Positions 1-11,742 of a DNA stretch of 64,000 nucleotides are shown one piece after another. The stretch's first letter is position 1. Every line of letters starts with the position of its first letter. Below the pieces are notes generated by a model. That model did not search any database and was not told the DNA's origin. It saw only the letters and a list, made by a program, of their open reading frames with translations. A program made the translations under genes and the position numbers. This DNA is from Rhipidocladum racemiflorum (taxonomy: Eukaryota; Streptophyta; Magnoliopsida; Poales; Poaceae): contig CM070581.1 of the NCBI GenBank assembly GCA_036346355.1, forward strand, positions 5,332,001 through 5,396,000, given 5' to 3'.

Positions 1-1201
1 GTCGTGTCCGACTCCTCGTACTGTTCCGGGACGAGCTCCAAGGTCGGATCTAGCGTACAAAAAGCGAGCAATAAATAAATGAATAAAGCAACAAAGAAAA
101 GAAAAGAGAAAAACAAGAAAAAGGAGAAGCTAAAAAAATTGAGAGAGAAAGGGCCGGAGAGGGTTCGGGGGCACTTTAGGTATTTTGGAAATTTTGTGGA
201 CTTCAAACGGTGGAATGGAGAGTATTTTTGGGCTCGGAACGGAGAGACGATTCGAAAAAAGTTATTTTGGCTATTTTTGGGTGTGCGGAATTTTTTTTGG
301 GATTTTTGGAGTATTTGTTGGGCTATTTTGGATTTTGGAAAATGATTTTCGGATTAAAATCTGAAATTAAAAATGAAAAGCCGCACCGTGCATGGGCCGC
401 ACAGTGGCACGGCCCACGCGGCTGAAAAGGCCCACGAGGCGCACGCGCGCACACGAGGGAGCTGGGCCGGGGCCACGCGGGTGGCTGGCCCGACTTGGCA
501 ACCAAAAATGGAGGGGGAAATCCAGGGTTAGGGTTAGGGTTTGGCGTGGGGGAACGACGGCGGCGGAGAGGGGATCGGAGCGGGGGAAGATGAGGGGATG
601 GCGGCGGGGATTTGGCGGGGAGAGGAGAGGTTGGGGCTAGGGTTTCCGAGCGGGGTCGAGGCGGGGAAAAGAGTGGCGGCGAGACGAGGGCTCGACGTCG
701 GGGAAGAAGGGAGAGGGAGGCGAAGAGCCGAAGGTGGCGCAGCTTCGGCCGGAGAGGAAGACGAAGAGAGGGGGTCCTTACCAAGGGGGCAAAGAGCAAG
801 GCGAGCAGGGAAACGGAGGGCGCACGGGTATTTATACCCTTGGGCGGCATGGGCGAGGCGGAACCGGTGAGCGGGGTTGGTGGAGGCGACGGGAGCAGGC
901 GGCGCCGAGTTCCAAGGTGGTGGCACGGGCGTGACGCGAGTCGTGGAGGCGACGGGAGCAGACAGCGCAGGGGATCCAAGACGGCGACTCGCGTGAGGGA
1001 GAACGGGCAGCACACGAGGCTAGGAGGACGCACGGGCGACGGGACGGCGATGGCGACGTGCGAAGGTGATCGGGCGAGCGCGAGCAAGGACCGGTCCGAA
1101 GCGAGGCAACGGTAAGTTTCCAACTACTCCCATCCCACCCCAAACCCAAGAACGGGATCAAGAACTCAAGAACACGGTTAAAGCTGATAAAACTCGATTA
1201 G
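1..1201 (-). other. Probable Gypsy LTR/leader fragment, cut by the window edge
   Basis: GC-rich sequence with no recognisable protein domain. Read on the minus strand it has a TATA box (TATAAATA, about 832-842), then a long pyrimidine-rich leader, then an AT-rich stretch full of CCAAAA words towards position 60. This resembles the promoter, R and U5 layout of a grass Gypsy LTR and continues past the window start. The long proline- and arginine-rich open frames on both strands look like products of base composition. The three-LTR element at 1207-13556 is inserted in this sequence, which resumes at 13562. An alternative is a GC-rich host 5' leader. Family and exact borders are not determined. 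Confidence 0.35.
524..542 (+). repeat. Short telomere-like repeat
   Basis: Three AGGGTT units run together and end in GGGTTT. The plant telomere unit is TTTAGGG, so this is a 6-bp-spaced telo-box-like run, too short to be an interstitial telomere. Such motifs occur in plant promoters and leaders. Confidence 0.5.
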
Positions 1202-1206
1202 GGTTT
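1202..1206. repeat. Target-site duplication GGTTT, left copy
   Basis: GGTTT lies directly before the left-most LTR (TGTTCGCG at 1207) and again directly after the right-most LTR, at 13557-13561. A 5-bp duplication is the normal product of LTR-element integration and fixes the outer borders. Confidence 0.9.
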
Positions 1207-1818
1207 TGTTCGCGCGAAAAACGTGAAGGGGGTTTTAGGCCTCGAACACACAAGACAAACACCGGGTTTGCAGAGCGTGCCAGTCGATTTGACCTGAAAT
1301 CGACAAGGTAAAATTTGTAATTCGATCAAAGCCGATAAACAAAGATCTATCGGCTTTTCGCTAGTCGGCAAAAACCGATTAGGAGATAACTAGATCAACC
1401 ATTCTGATTGATCCGGATATAAGGTAAAATCGGCCGGGAAGGCGATGCGCAACAAAACGAAGCAAATCAAACCTGGTAAATCGGCTAAAATCAACAATCG
1501 GCGATGCAGCCTATGTTGATTCCGTCGACTTGCAAAGAAATCTATGAAGCTAAAGCAATGTAAAAGAGAAGGTCAGAAAAGTAGTGTTGTTGGAATTGAT
1601 TGATTCTCTTTGCTTGGCGCCCACCCCTTTTATAACACGCCCGCCGATTCGAATGTCGCATATGGATACGGTGTGTTTACCCGTATCGGCCTCTAATGTG
1701 ATTTCCTTTCCTTTTAGAAACGGATTCCTTTTCCGAGTCGTTTACCGATTCCTTTCAGATTTAATATTTCTTCTATTTTTAGACCGATTCCAATACATGC
1801 TGAATTTTGGTGCAAACA
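1207..1818 (-). repeat. LTR1 (3' LTR of the minus-strand element), 612 bp
   Basis: On the plus strand it starts TGTTCGCGCG and ends TGCAAACA, so on its own strand it starts TGTTTGCA and ends GCGCGAACA. It is nearly identical to 12000-12617 and 12937-13556. Distinguishing sites: GGTCAGAAAAG near 1570, GGCGCCC near 1617, and TTTCAGATTTAATATT near 1755. Confidence 0.92.
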
Positions 1819-1836
1819 TATGCCCCCTGTTTTTGG
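1819..1836 (-). promoter_or_regulatory. Polypurine tract of the minus-strand element
   Basis: On the minus strand the bases just before LTR1 read CCAAAAACAGGGGGCATA, a purine-rich run next to the LTR start TGTTTGCA. This is where plus-strand DNA synthesis would be primed. The same bases follow LTR2 at 12618. Confidence 0.7.
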
Positions 1837-1997
1837 AAGATAATTTGTTATCTTTCAAAAAGAATATATCGGCTTCTTGTATCGGCCTGTACAGAAGAAT
1901 CTTTTCTCGGGAACTACCCCATTAACTGTGCTGTAAAAATCTCGGTGCGTTATAAATGCACAATTGTTCCCGCCTGTTCGCCTCCTTTTTACTATCG

Positions 1998-2005
1998 TAT
2001 AAATA
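1998..2005 (+). promoter_or_regulatory. TATA box of the antisense gene in element 1
   Basis: TATAAATA followed by a GGGGGTCCCCCC palindrome, 107 bp upstream of the ATG at 2112 that opens the plant-mobile-domain-like gene. It points against gag-pol. The same box is kept in the deletion derivative at about 12797. Its promoter role is inferred from motif and spacing. Confidence 0.6.
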
Positions 2006-2111
2006 GGGGGTCCCCCCATGGTCATTTTCACGTCTTCGGGCTCTCGTATTGCAAGCAATCGGCCTTTCCCCCCCTTTCTCATCAAGTCCCTTTCATCTCC
2101 GATCGGCTATT

Positions 2112-3702
2112 ATGGACCCAACTCAGGTATTTATACCAATCCCTCAGAGTTCCGATCAGTTCTTCTTAGGACCGATAGGAACCGTAACGTCCGATTCTGT
2201 GATCAACGAAGAAATCCCTAGGCTTCCCTTGTCGGCCGCTGGCTATAACATAAAAGAATGGGACAAAAGCTTCCGCTTGGCCCCACGGCTCTCAAGGGAT
2301 GGCGATTATGGTATATCGTAGTCTCGGCCCAAAAACGAGCGGAGTGGGAAAGGTTGGGTATAGCCGAAAGTGTCTTCCTCGAAGTTTGGCCAATCCTGAA
2401 GCTAATGAACATTTGGTTGCATCGGCTTCTTATTTCTCGGGTCCGATTCTTTCAACGCTTTTCTTTTAGGACCGTCCAATCGGCCCAACCCTCCTTGACG
2501 TCGCCCAATTATGCTGTCTTAGACCAGACGGAGCTCAGTTGTCGGCTTTTAGTGGCAAGCCCCACTATAAGCTAACCCGTAAGAAAGGGGAGGGCTGGCG
2601 TAGATATATTCAAAATAACAACAAAGTTAATGGGCCTATATCGGATGAAGAACACGTAGCCTTCCTCAATCTCTGGTTGGATCGGTTCTTCTTTTGTGGC
2701 GCCTCTCTCCCGACTCCAAACTTATCAGCTAGTAGCAGAACAACTGGTAGAGGGTCGCCACCTTGCATTAGGAAAATTATTTCTGGGTGCTGTATTCCAA
2801 ACGATGCATTTTATCAGAAGCCGATTGTTTTCTGGTTTTGCCGATTTTGTTGTTGGCAACATAGGGGGCCCCTTGTGGTTCATCCAAACTTGGTTGTACT
2901 GTATGTTCGGCCGATCCTTTCTTTCCCAACCTATGAATCAATCGGCTTTTCCTCGCGAAGATTACCCGGAGGATACAATCCCCACTTATATAGCTAGCCG
3001 ATCCTACGGGGAGAACTTCATTATGTGCTCACGATGATCAAAAATTACTCCTGCAGCCCATGCATAAATACCTCTCCTTCTTCCCGACCTTAGATCGGTC
3101 GTCTTTTGGCCAACATGACTTCTTTAGTTATCTTGACGCAGCCGATTATCCTTGGCCTTCTTTTCTTCATTTGGCCGCTGATAGTAGCCAGATGCCCCAG
3201 TCAACCCTGGATTTATACAAAATATTTCTTTCCCCTTGTATCTTCCACGTTGGCTTGAATTCCAGGAACCGAACTTTCCAACCATCATATGAGTTTTACC
3301 ATCCTTCTATTTATGCTCGTCGGTTGGGCTTTGGTCAAGCCATACCCAGCTTCTCTCCTTCTTGAGCCGTGATCGAACCCCAAGACTTTGAGTGACCAAC
3401 TCATGAGCGGCCGGGTTGTTCTTGAACTTGCCGATGAATTCCAAATTGTCCACATGCCCCATTTTATCCTAAATAACCGTCGGTCAAGCGCATTTTCTAA
3501 CTGGTGGTCTTCGATATCTGATGACCTTTTGATGGATAGAACACCATCGGCAATCCTTTCCCAATTCTTACCTAATTTTCATAGACCGACGGTAGCATCC
3601 ACCAAAGCAGCTCAAGTGAAAGTTCGGGTTATACCAATTCATCGGTGGCGAGGTACCGGAGTTTTATCCTTTTTCGCTCGCTTTTCGATTGGCTTCTATT
3701 AA
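2112..3702 (+). pseudogene. Antisense plant-mobile-domain-like gene, 5' part, broken
   Basis: The gene runs opposite to gag-pol. It opens with MDPTQVFIPIPQSSDQF at 2112. Pieces then follow in different frames: 2258-2575, 2539-2997, 2696-3037, 3060-3365 and 3388-3702. The piece EEHVAFLNLWLDRFFFCG (about 2647-2700) and the next, YQLVAEQLVEGRHLALGKLF (about 2716-2775), resemble the plant mobile domain (aminotransferase-like plant mobile domain proteins), a domain shared by plant nuclear proteins and some transposons. Frame changes are probably a mixture of introns and decay; a good acceptor TTTTGCAG lies near 3717. Extra ORFs flanking gag-pol are known in Tat-lineage elements. The domain call is by eye and moderately sure. 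Confidence 0.6.
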
Positions 3703-4074
3703 TCTCGTTCTTTTGCAGAACGGATCGTTCTGTATGTTGGTACAACAAAGAGTCGATCCGATCGCACTGCTGGAAGTAGTCGACAGAGGCGATCGGGGCG
3801 ATCGGTAGGTACCACCGATATACTTCGGTACCTTGGGCATCCGTGGTCAGCCTTTGTCGGACTTAGCATGCCAGCGTCGTCCGAGTAATGCTTCTCCATA
3901 TCGGCTCCCATTTCCCTTTTCTTTTACTGGCGTAATGCTAACTCTTGGTATTTTTAGAAAGGAGGAGGGGTCTAATAGGCCATCTCCTAGATCCGCGAGA
4001 CGCCTACCGATCACTCTCGGAACAATCGGCCATCGATGTAATCTTGATCTCTTCCCCTTTTCTTAAATGTTCTT

Positions 4075-5142
4075 ATGACGAGTACTCATGTAAACACTTC
4101 ATTTTATCTTTTCAAAGAATCGCCTTCGGTGCAAGTAGCAGGGGTCATAGCCGATCTTCAAGGCACATCTTCGGCCCTTCCTTCTGCGCTGTCCCTGGTG
4201 CTTCCTGCTGTGCCATCACCTGCAATTGTTGTGCCGATTTCCCCTGATTCTACTGATCCTGCCAACCTTCTCGGGTTTACTTTGGATGACCTGAGCGACC
4301 CTGAGGTGGTAGCTACAGATGACTACCCGGCCGACATTAGGCGAATCCTTGATGCTTCCATTACTGCGTCGGCTGCTGTTACTTCCGAGCCAGGTATGCA
4401 GGAAAGACTTAACCGTCTTCTTCATGAGGTCATGCAACCCGAGGCGAGACTCCTGGAAAACACCCAATCACTTAGGAATGCAATGGCAACCGTCCAAGCC
4501 GATCTCCCTCAAGAAGCAATGAATGCTCTCCTGGACGTCTGTCACCTGGATAGTAGAAGGGAGGCGGTGGAAGCGGCCAAATCCAGAATCGCCCGGAGGG
4601 AAGCACAAAAGGCCGATCAGAAGGTCTTGGATGATCTGGTGGCTAACGCGAAACTTCTGAAAAGGGAATATGACCAAAGTACCGCCGTCTTAAAGCTAGG
4701 CAAAGGCAGAGCTCAAGAGTTGGAGACGGCCAAGGCTAAGTTGGAGGAGCAACTAGCCCAAGTGACCAAGGATCTAGCCGATTGCCAATCCAAGAATATT
4801 GAATCGGCTTCTTCTTTGGTAGCCAAGAAAAAACAAATTGGCGAAGTCTTTGCCCAGGTGAAGACTCAATCGGCCAAAGTGATCCCGATTCCGGTGCCGA
4901 AGGCCGATGACAAGCTTGTTGATGATCCGGACTACCATTGGGAAGGCGGCGGCTTTGTCGGGTCTAGGAGCCCACTTGCCCGGATCAGGGCTGTAATATT
5001 TTTATCTTGCATGCTGGAACTACTAATCGTGTTGGCTTATGTGGTCGAGTTTTGTGAACAATGTTTTACCTCGTGGTCTGAATCTGTTTCGATCGGCCGT
5101 GTCACTGATTTTATATGCACGTGCTTTGGTATTGATTCTTGA
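4075..5142 (+). CDS. Antisense coiled-coil ORF of element 1 (3' part of the antisense gene)
   Basis: An uninterrupted 355-residue frame on the strand opposite to gag-pol, ending just before the integrase end at 5155. Residues 1-60 are hydrophobic and Pro/Ser/Ala-rich. About 150-270 form a clear coiled coil rich in Ala, Lys, Glu and Gln with heptad character (for example LETAKAKLEEQLAQVTKDL). The stretch DDPDYHWEGGGFVGSRS follows. Coiled-coil tails after a mobile-domain-like region are typical of this class of retroelement-borne protein. The ATG at 4075 may be internal, because an exon could enter from about 3718. Function unknown. Confidence 0.6.
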   Translation: MTSTHVNTSFYLFKESPSVQVAGVIADLQGTSSALPSALSLVLPAVPSPAIVVPISPDSTDPANLLGFTLDDLSDPEVVATDDYPADIRRILDASITASAAVTSEPGMQERLNRLLHEVMQPEARLLENTQSLRNAMATVQADLPQEAMNALLDVCHLDSRREAVEAAKSRIARREAQKADQKVLDDLVANAKLLKREYDQSTAVLKLGKGRAQELETAKAKLEEQLAQVTKDLADCQSKNIESASSLVAKKKQIGEVFAQVKTQSAKVIPIPVPKADDKLVDDPDYHWEGGGFVGSRSPLARIRAVIFLSCMLELLIVLAYVVEFCEQCFTSWSESVSIGRVTDFICTCFGIDS

Positions 5143-5154
5143 TGCTCTCTGTGG

Positions 5155-6427
5155 TTAAGATCCAACCCATATGCTGGGGTAATACGCCTTTAAATATTTT
5201 CCGTTGATTGCTTTAGGTAGTATGAATCCGTCTAAGGACTCCAGTATATACGAATTCCCGTCAACCGGCCGATTGATCTTATAGGGCCCTTCCCACGTTG
5301 GAGACCATTTGCCGAATCGGTTATCCTTAGACCCAATCGGCAACACGGTTTTCCATACTAAATCGGCTTGATTGAATGATTTGAAAATCACTTTTTTATT
5401 GTACGACCTGGCAACCATCTCTTTGTTCCTTTTAAGCCGATCTAACGTGATCAGCCTTAGTTCAGCTAAATCATCTAGATTGTCAAGCATCGCCTGTTTG
5501 TATTCATCAGCTGATACCTTATCTTGCTCGTGTAGCCTTATTGAACCGATATTGATTTCAACAGGCAAAACGGCTTCTTGTCCGTATACCAACTGAAAGG
5601 GTGACAATTTAGTTGATCCGTGATGAGATAGCCGATAAGCCCATAAAGCCTCCGGCAGCCGTTGAATGCCATCTCCTTGGCTCTTCCTCAATTTTCCTTT
5701 TATCGCCTTTATCAATATCTTGTTTGACGATTCGGCCTGCCCGTTGGCCTGAGAGTAGTAAGGGGAAGAGTTGAGTAATTTTATCCCAAGACTTTCCGCA
5801 AAACCTTTGAAATCATTTGACATGAACACAAGACTGATCAAGAGTGATTGTTTGTGGAATCCCAAACCGATGGACGATGTGTTCATTTATAAAGTCGATC
5901 GACTCTTTACTAGTAACCTTCTTGAGTGGTACACTTCAACCCATTTTGAGAAATAATCCGTGGGTCGCAAGGATGAATTTATGTCCTTTCTTTGGATGAC
6001 GGAAATATCCGCCGATTATGTCTATACCCCATCCTCTAAATGGCCATGGCTTTATGATCGGATGTAAAGCCGATGTCGGTGTCGATCGTATGTTACCAAA
6101 CTTTTGACACGTTTGGCATCCTTTATAATATTTGAAGCGATCTTCTAACATCGCTCGGCCAAAAATACCCTGTTCGTCTCAAGATCCATTTCATCTTATG
6201 AGCCGATTGATGCGATCCACAAATGCCTTCATGGACTTCACCCATCGCCACTTTGGCTTCCTCGGCTCTGCACATCTTAATAACAAACCTTCCATAGTCC
6301 GAAAGTACAATACGTCTTCTAGTAGAACATATTTGAGTGCTTTGCGCCACCTTCCTGGCTTCGGCCGGTGAAACTGGATCTCGACAAATAATCCCTTATC
6401 TCTGTTTCTCCACGACAGGGTGAACAC
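5155..6427 (-). pseudogene. Integrase of element 1, frameshifted
   Basis: Three minus-strand frames together cover an integrase. The zinc-binding N-terminus lies in 6123-6350 (HEGICGSHQSAHKMKW) and 5936-6151 (CQTCQKFG). The first catalytic Asp sits in WGIDIIGG near 6040. The catalytic Glu sits in NGQAESSNK in 5155-5886, followed by a C-terminal part with QLVYGQEAVLPVEI. The region of the middle catalytic Asp falls at a frame break near 5870-5950. In an active element this enzyme would insert the cDNA into the chromosome. It overlaps no other element gene and ends 13 bp from the antisense coiled-coil ORF. Confidence 0.85.
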
Positions 6428-6863
6428 ATAAAATCGGCCAAACGTTTAGCTCGATTGGTCCCTGTCGGCTTTCAATCTTGTACCCTGATGCACATTGTGC
6501 CAATCGGTTTGCTTTATTATTAGCTTCTCTGGGGATATGTTCTATGGAAAATGTAGTGAACATCTCGATGATCTGGATGCATTGATGTAAGTACTGAGTT
6601 AACGTATCGTCGTTGCATCGGTATTCTCCTCTGACTTGCTGTACGATTAACATTGAGTCTCCAAAAGCTTCGACGTCTTTCACTCCGATGCTTTCTAACA
6701 ATTGTAGGCCCCTTAGTAATGCTTCGTACTCTGCTTGGTTATTTGAACATCGGCTATTTAACCGATACATGAAGTCATACTCCTGTTTCCTAGGTGAAAC
6801 TAATATCACACCGATACCTTCGCCTTCTTGGCAAACAGACCCATCAAAATACAAATTTGCCAA
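6396..6863 (-). CDS. Second (archaeal-like) RNase H domain of element 1
   Basis: A 155-residue open frame with the RNase H layout: DGS near the N-terminus (YFDGSVCQEGEGIG), the Glu in NNQAEYEALLRGLQLL, Asp in AFGDSMLIVQQVRGEY, and HIPREANNKANRLAQ near the end. Tat-lineage Gypsy elements carry such an added RNase H after the normal RT-RNase H, which supports the lineage call. It is one of the few intact domains in the element. It would be part of a polyprotein, so the ATG is not a true start. Confidence 0.8.
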   Translation of the reverse strand: MANLYFDGSVCQEGEGIGVILVSPRKQEYDFMYRLNSRCSNNQAEYEALLRGLQLLESIGVKDVEAFGDSMLIVQQVRGEYRCNDDTLTQYLHQCIQIIEMFTTFSIEHIPREANNKANRLAQCASGYKIESRQGPIELNVWPILCVHPVVEKQR

Positions 6864-6879
6864 GGAGTTACACTAGTTG

Positions 6880-8160
6880 TTCCTACTAATGTTTCACTTC
6901 CTGTGATAAAATCGCCACAAATTGTCCTTTAACAGATTTAGCCGACTCATAGGATAACTCGAACTCTGTTAAGGCATATGCCCACTTACCAAGCCGAATT
7001 CTCGCAGGATTGGCGCCGATAATATGTATTTAACTACGTCGGTTTTGCATATTATGACGCATTTGGAAGCTAGCATATAATGTCTTAACTTGGTGCAAGC
7101 AAAATACAATGATAAGCATAATTTTTCTACTAGGGGATACCTGGTTTCAGATCCGTAAGACGTCGGCTTAAGTAAAATATTGCTCGTTCCTTCCTATCGG
7201 CTTCTTGTGTTAAAACTGCTCCAATCGAATCACCTTCACCGATATATATAGTCTAAAAGGTATACCGTGTTTTGGCGCGGTCAATCTTGATGGACTCATC
7301 GATAACCTTTTATGTCGTCGAAGGCTCTTTGTCGATCGGCTCCCCATTTGAACTCTAGGTTGTCTTTAATTTTCAGCGGTGTGAAAGCACGAATACCCCC
7401 TGACAAGTTTGAGATGAAACGTCGCAAGTAGTTGATTTTTCCAATCAATACCTGAAACTCCTTTTTGAATGTTGGCGGTTTAGTATCGGCTATGGCTTTT
7501 ACTTTGGCTTCGTTGACTTCAATTCCTCCTTCATGCAATCGTAAACCCAAGAAATTGCCCACCGATACCCCGAAAGCACATTTGAGAGGGTTCATTTTTA
7601 ACCCATGCACCCTTGTGCTTTTCGAACATCTTTTCCAAATCGGCTAAATGTTGCCGCCTTCTTTGGACTTTACTACTACATCGTCAATGTATATTTCCAC
7701 AAGATTGCCGATCAAATCATGGAAAATATGGTTCATAGCACTTTGATAAGTAGCACCGGCATTTTTTAAACCGAAGGTCATATCTTTCCATTCATATAGC
7801 CCTAAAGCTCCTGGACATCTGAAAGCCGTCTTGGATATATCGGCTTCGGCCATAAATATCTGATTGTATCCGGCGTTCCCTGGCCCAAAAAGCTTATGAT
7901 TTTATTCCCAGATGCAAGATCGATAAGCATATCGGCTATAGGCATTGGGTACTGTCTTTTGGTGTAGCTTTGTTTAAATCTCTAAAATCGACACATACCC
8001 TAAGTTTGCCATTTTTCTTCTTTACAGGACGATGTTTGAGACCCACTCAACAGATCGGCAAGGCCGAATAAACTTTGCCTCTAGCAATCATCCTACTTCT
8101 TCCTTTATAGCGTCATACAATGTAGGATTGAACCGCCTAGGTACTGTTTGAACGGCCGAT
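6880..8160 (-). pseudogene. Reverse transcriptase and first RNase H of element 1, frameshifted
   Basis: Minus-strand pieces in several frames. 7644-7853 holds the palm with the catalytic motif YIDDVVVKS and, before it, MTFGLKNAGATYQSAMN. 7296-7610 is the thumb and connection: MNPLKCAFGVSVGNFLGL, then KINYLRRFISNLSGG, then FKWGADRQRAFDDIK. The 6880-7290 part resembles a decayed RNase H (no long frame). The YIDD site is intact, but the frames are not continuous, so no active enzyme is expected. Confidence 0.85.
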
Positions 8161-8546
8161 ATCCAGGCTTTATAGGCAATGATGTTCGACTAGTCAGTCG
8201 GCTTAAACCCTAGATTTCATAATACTCCCATGCAAAGCAATCCTTATACTTCTTGAGTATTTCGACCAACTTTGCTTTATAACTGGTTCTAGTTTAGCAC
8301 TTACAAACGTTGGTCTTTGCTATCACCTTCCCCAATATCAATCTCTTCGAGCAAATCGGCGAAGTAAATCCTAACCCTTTTCTTTCTTCTTCAAAATCCT
8401 CAACAACTTCTTCAGATTCTGCTTGCCGATAGCTCCTCGCCTTTTCCTGTAGCTTTGCTAGTGTCTTGTACTCCATCTTCTTACTACTTCGCCCGTCCGA
8501 TCAAACGTGTTGGGTTTGACGCTGATCGGCTTGAATCCCGACTTCT

Positions 8547-9153
8547 CTACGCAGATAAAATCGCAATTGTCCAAGGCTTTTCCCGATATACACTCGGCTT
8601 CTTCGTGTGGCCAATTGGTATCGTGGCTAGCCATGGCGATGTGAGCCGATGTGTCGGCCGGCGACTTCTCTTCAGATCATCGCTCCACCGCACCAATTTT
8701 GGTGCATAGTTGATGGTATACAACAATTGGCATGGATCCAGCCCCGCTTCAAGGAGCACGCTGTAATTGCCTTTGGCTTCAATCACAAAAAATGCAATCG
8801 GCAAAGTTTTATTACCGATCGCCGCTTCGACACCATCACGCCTTTAGCTTCGGTTGGATCTCCCGTGAAGTCATTTAGCACCATGTTGGTCTTGATCAAG
8901 TCTTCATCGGCTTTACCCAACTTTCTCGAAAGTACTTAACGGCATCGATTGATCGTCGCCCGCCATCGACCAACATACGAGATATCGGTCGGCCATTAAT
9001 ATACCCTTTTAGATATAATGGTTTCAGATGCCGATGCATGTCTTGTGGCTTTTCGAACACAAGCCTGGTGCTCGAGACATAACTGGCGAACACTTCCTCA
9101 CCGATTCCTCGGTTTTGAACTCGCAGTAGAGCGAATACCATGTTTATGTCCAT
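8547..9153 (-). pseudogene. Protease and RT linker of element 1
   Basis: 8896-9153 encodes PLYLKGYINGRPISRMLVDGG, with the LVDGG variant of the retroviral-type aspartic protease active site seen in grass Gypsy elements. 8547-8804 continues with IAFFVIEAKGNYSVLLEAGL, the conserved linker between protease and RT, then changes frame. The protease would cut the gag-pol polyprotein. The family's usual AVNLMP after LVDGG is replaced by RRSIDAVKYF, apparently with decay. Confidence 0.75.
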
Positions 9154-9690
9154 CGGTGGTGTATCATCCGGATCATCGGAGAACCGGATTCAATCGATTG
9201 GTCTGAATCACTATCGATTTGTTCCTTTTTCTCCACTCCTTTTTCAAAATTGGTACCGGTCTTAATTTGTTGAACATCCGATCCTCTCGCTTTCCTTTTC
9301 GGCCTCCCTTTCTTCTTGTGTTTTCAATCGCTGAAGCCTTCTGCGTTGTGATTTGCTAAGACCCGAGGGCACCACCTAGGTTTAGGTTCTATCGGCTTCA
9401 GATCTTTCGGCTAAATTGCTCATCTCATTGTCGGATTCCATTCTACCCGTGTTAGCCGATAGTTCTTGATTTTGGGAGGACTCGCCTTGCTCGATGTTGA
9501 CAACCTTCTATGGATCGGCCCTCGCTTCATATCTGGATGATCAGATATCGGTCTAGACAACCTATCTTTTACAGATCGGTATGGCCTATATGCAGCTGAG
9601 TGTAGAATAGGACAAGACACTACTGTTGTTAAGGTCATACCTATCTCACAGCAAAACTGCCAAAAGGGCCATTGTCGATGATTATCTTCA

Positions 9691-11707
9691 TCAGTAGCTG
9701 GCCGATATGACATATCGGCCGCCAACGCCGTCCCTCTTTTGCCTTAGTTGATGCAAGTTCTGGTGGCGTTGAGGGTCACACCTTCGACTTACCCTTTCAT
9801 ACTTCCCCAGGAGTTGTGAGAAGGTCGGCTTTGGTTTGAAATCGGTTTTTCTTGGAGCCCTCTCAGCCCGATACCATTTACCGACCTCCAAGTCCCCTCT
9901 TGGTTTTACCGTTCTCGAGTTCTTTCCATTCCTATCGGCTTCTATTTGTATAGAGCCGATAGTGATCTGCACTGTCTCGTCTCGCGATACAACTCCTCTA
10001 ACCGGCTTATCTTCTTCCGCAGGCCTCTCTTTTCGTGAACATTGAACCATGTTGACTTGAAAAGGGCTCATATCTATCTGCATAGCCGATTCTTCCGCAA
10101 ATTTTAGCCTACCATCGGCGATGGCCGATTGAATCTGTTGTCGAAAAATATTGCAATCGTTAGTGTTATGGGAGAATGAATGATGCCATTTGCAATACCT
10201 TCGCTTTTTAATCTCCTCGGCCGATGGTATGATGTGCCCTTCTGGTAACCTTATGAGTTTTTCTTGTAGTAATAAATCAAATATCTTGTCACACTTTGAC
10301 ACATCATACGAGTACTTGACTTCCGCCTTATTTTTTGTCGGCTTAAGTAGAGAGCATACGAGTGGCTTCTTAGAACCTTTGGCCCACTCGGCTATGTTCA
10401 CCTCTGCTTCGTCCTCAGAGGTATCGCTCGAACTGTAGTCTATCATGTTTATTTTGGCCTTTTCGTTGCTGTTTGGTTTAAATCTATCTTTAAACCCTTT
10501 GATTTCTGCATACCGGCTCTCATGTGCCGATACGCGATGGAGTAGGTGGCCTAGGTCGGGGAATTCTTGGCACGACAACTTTTCTTTAATGGAGGGATTA
10601 ACCCTTGGAACGCTTAGGTCGGCCAATTGATCGTCGGGTAATGTTACATCAGAAGCACCTATTCCGCACGCCAAACCTCTTGATATAATCAGAGACCGAT
10701 TCGCCGTATTTCCGGATGAACTAAGATCGTAAATCCTAAGCTCCATAGTTCCCGAAAAGAAGTACTCATGGAATCGGCTTTCTAAATCGCTCCATATATG
10801 AACTGAATTAGGTGGTAGATTTGTGAACCAAGTGAATGCGATTGCGGATAATGATAAAGGAAACAATCTAATTTTTAACCCATCGGATCAGGTGTCGCCT
10901 CCCCACATTGAGCCATGAACCGTCCGATATGCTCAATTGTGGTAATGTAATCATCACACGAGAATTTAGCAAAGTCCGTATCCTAAAGTTGTGGGGTATG
11001 GCATTCGGTCTATGTAATCGGGATACGGCTTCCTATAGCCGATTACCCTTCCTCTGGGCTGTAAGCCAAATCGTTTCTCTCAAAACATTGGCGATTTGTT
11101 CTGCCCAATTAACATTGTCGGCTTGTGGTGCAGCTGGACATTGCCAATTCTCATTCGTGCCCTGCCCCCCGAGTGCAAACTCGGGTCTTTGTCCGAATCG
11201 CACCTCAGGAGGCCTTGGCACTGTGTCATAATCACGATTAAAACCTAATGCATCGGGTATGGGTGCGTATGGCACTACTCTATATGGCGCTTGTTTCATG
11301 GTTGTGGCTCCCCGTGACAGCGGAACCTGTCCTGTTTCGATCGGCTGATAGGCCGATATCCCGATGCTATTGGAGGGTCCATCTGATTGATTTGATGCGC
11401 TTATTTTGGCCCCATCCGTGTGCCCATGGTAGTGTGTGAATCCATCTCTCTGTATGCTTGGTTTCAAAACAGTAGGTTGAGTCGGCATCATAATAGGTGC
11501 ATGAGCCGACACGTTTACTGTGTTGGTGTTGGGCGTTATGGAATATACTGGGTACGTAGGGATGGTTTGTGGTGGATCTAGCAGGCTTCCAGACGCAGCT
11601 AATTCCTGGGCAATCGTCTTCACACTATTTTCTATCATCGGCTTTAATGTGGATACTAGAGCCGATGACTGGTTAATCAATGCGTGATGGACAGATTGCT
11701 CGATCAT
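9691..11707 (-). pseudogene. gag of element 1, two open blocks
   Basis: 11033-11707 (224 residues) is a Ser/Pro/Thr-rich N-terminal part. 9691-10866 (391 residues) carries the gag core (AFTWFTNLPPNSVHIWSDLESRF, the usual tryptophan-rich capsid segment) and a conserved CKWHHSFSHNTNDC block that resembles the nucleocapsid region of rice-type Gypsy gags. The two blocks are in different frames with a gap at 10867-11032, so the gene is broken. The product would coat the element RNA in cytoplasmic particles. Confidence 0.8.
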
Positions 11708-11742
11708 ACTTGATAAATCAGCTTGAGCGGGTGCGTATCGGC

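Noticed and set aside
524..542. Interstitial telomere
   Set aside because: Only three units of 6-bp spacing; the plant telomere unit is TTTAGGG. Too short to mean more than a telo-box.
323..1123. A 266-codon proline- and arginine-rich minus-strand frame at the window start
   Set aside because: Low complexity, overlapped by open frames on both strands, with no domain or codon pattern. Better explained as the GC-rich leader of an LTR.
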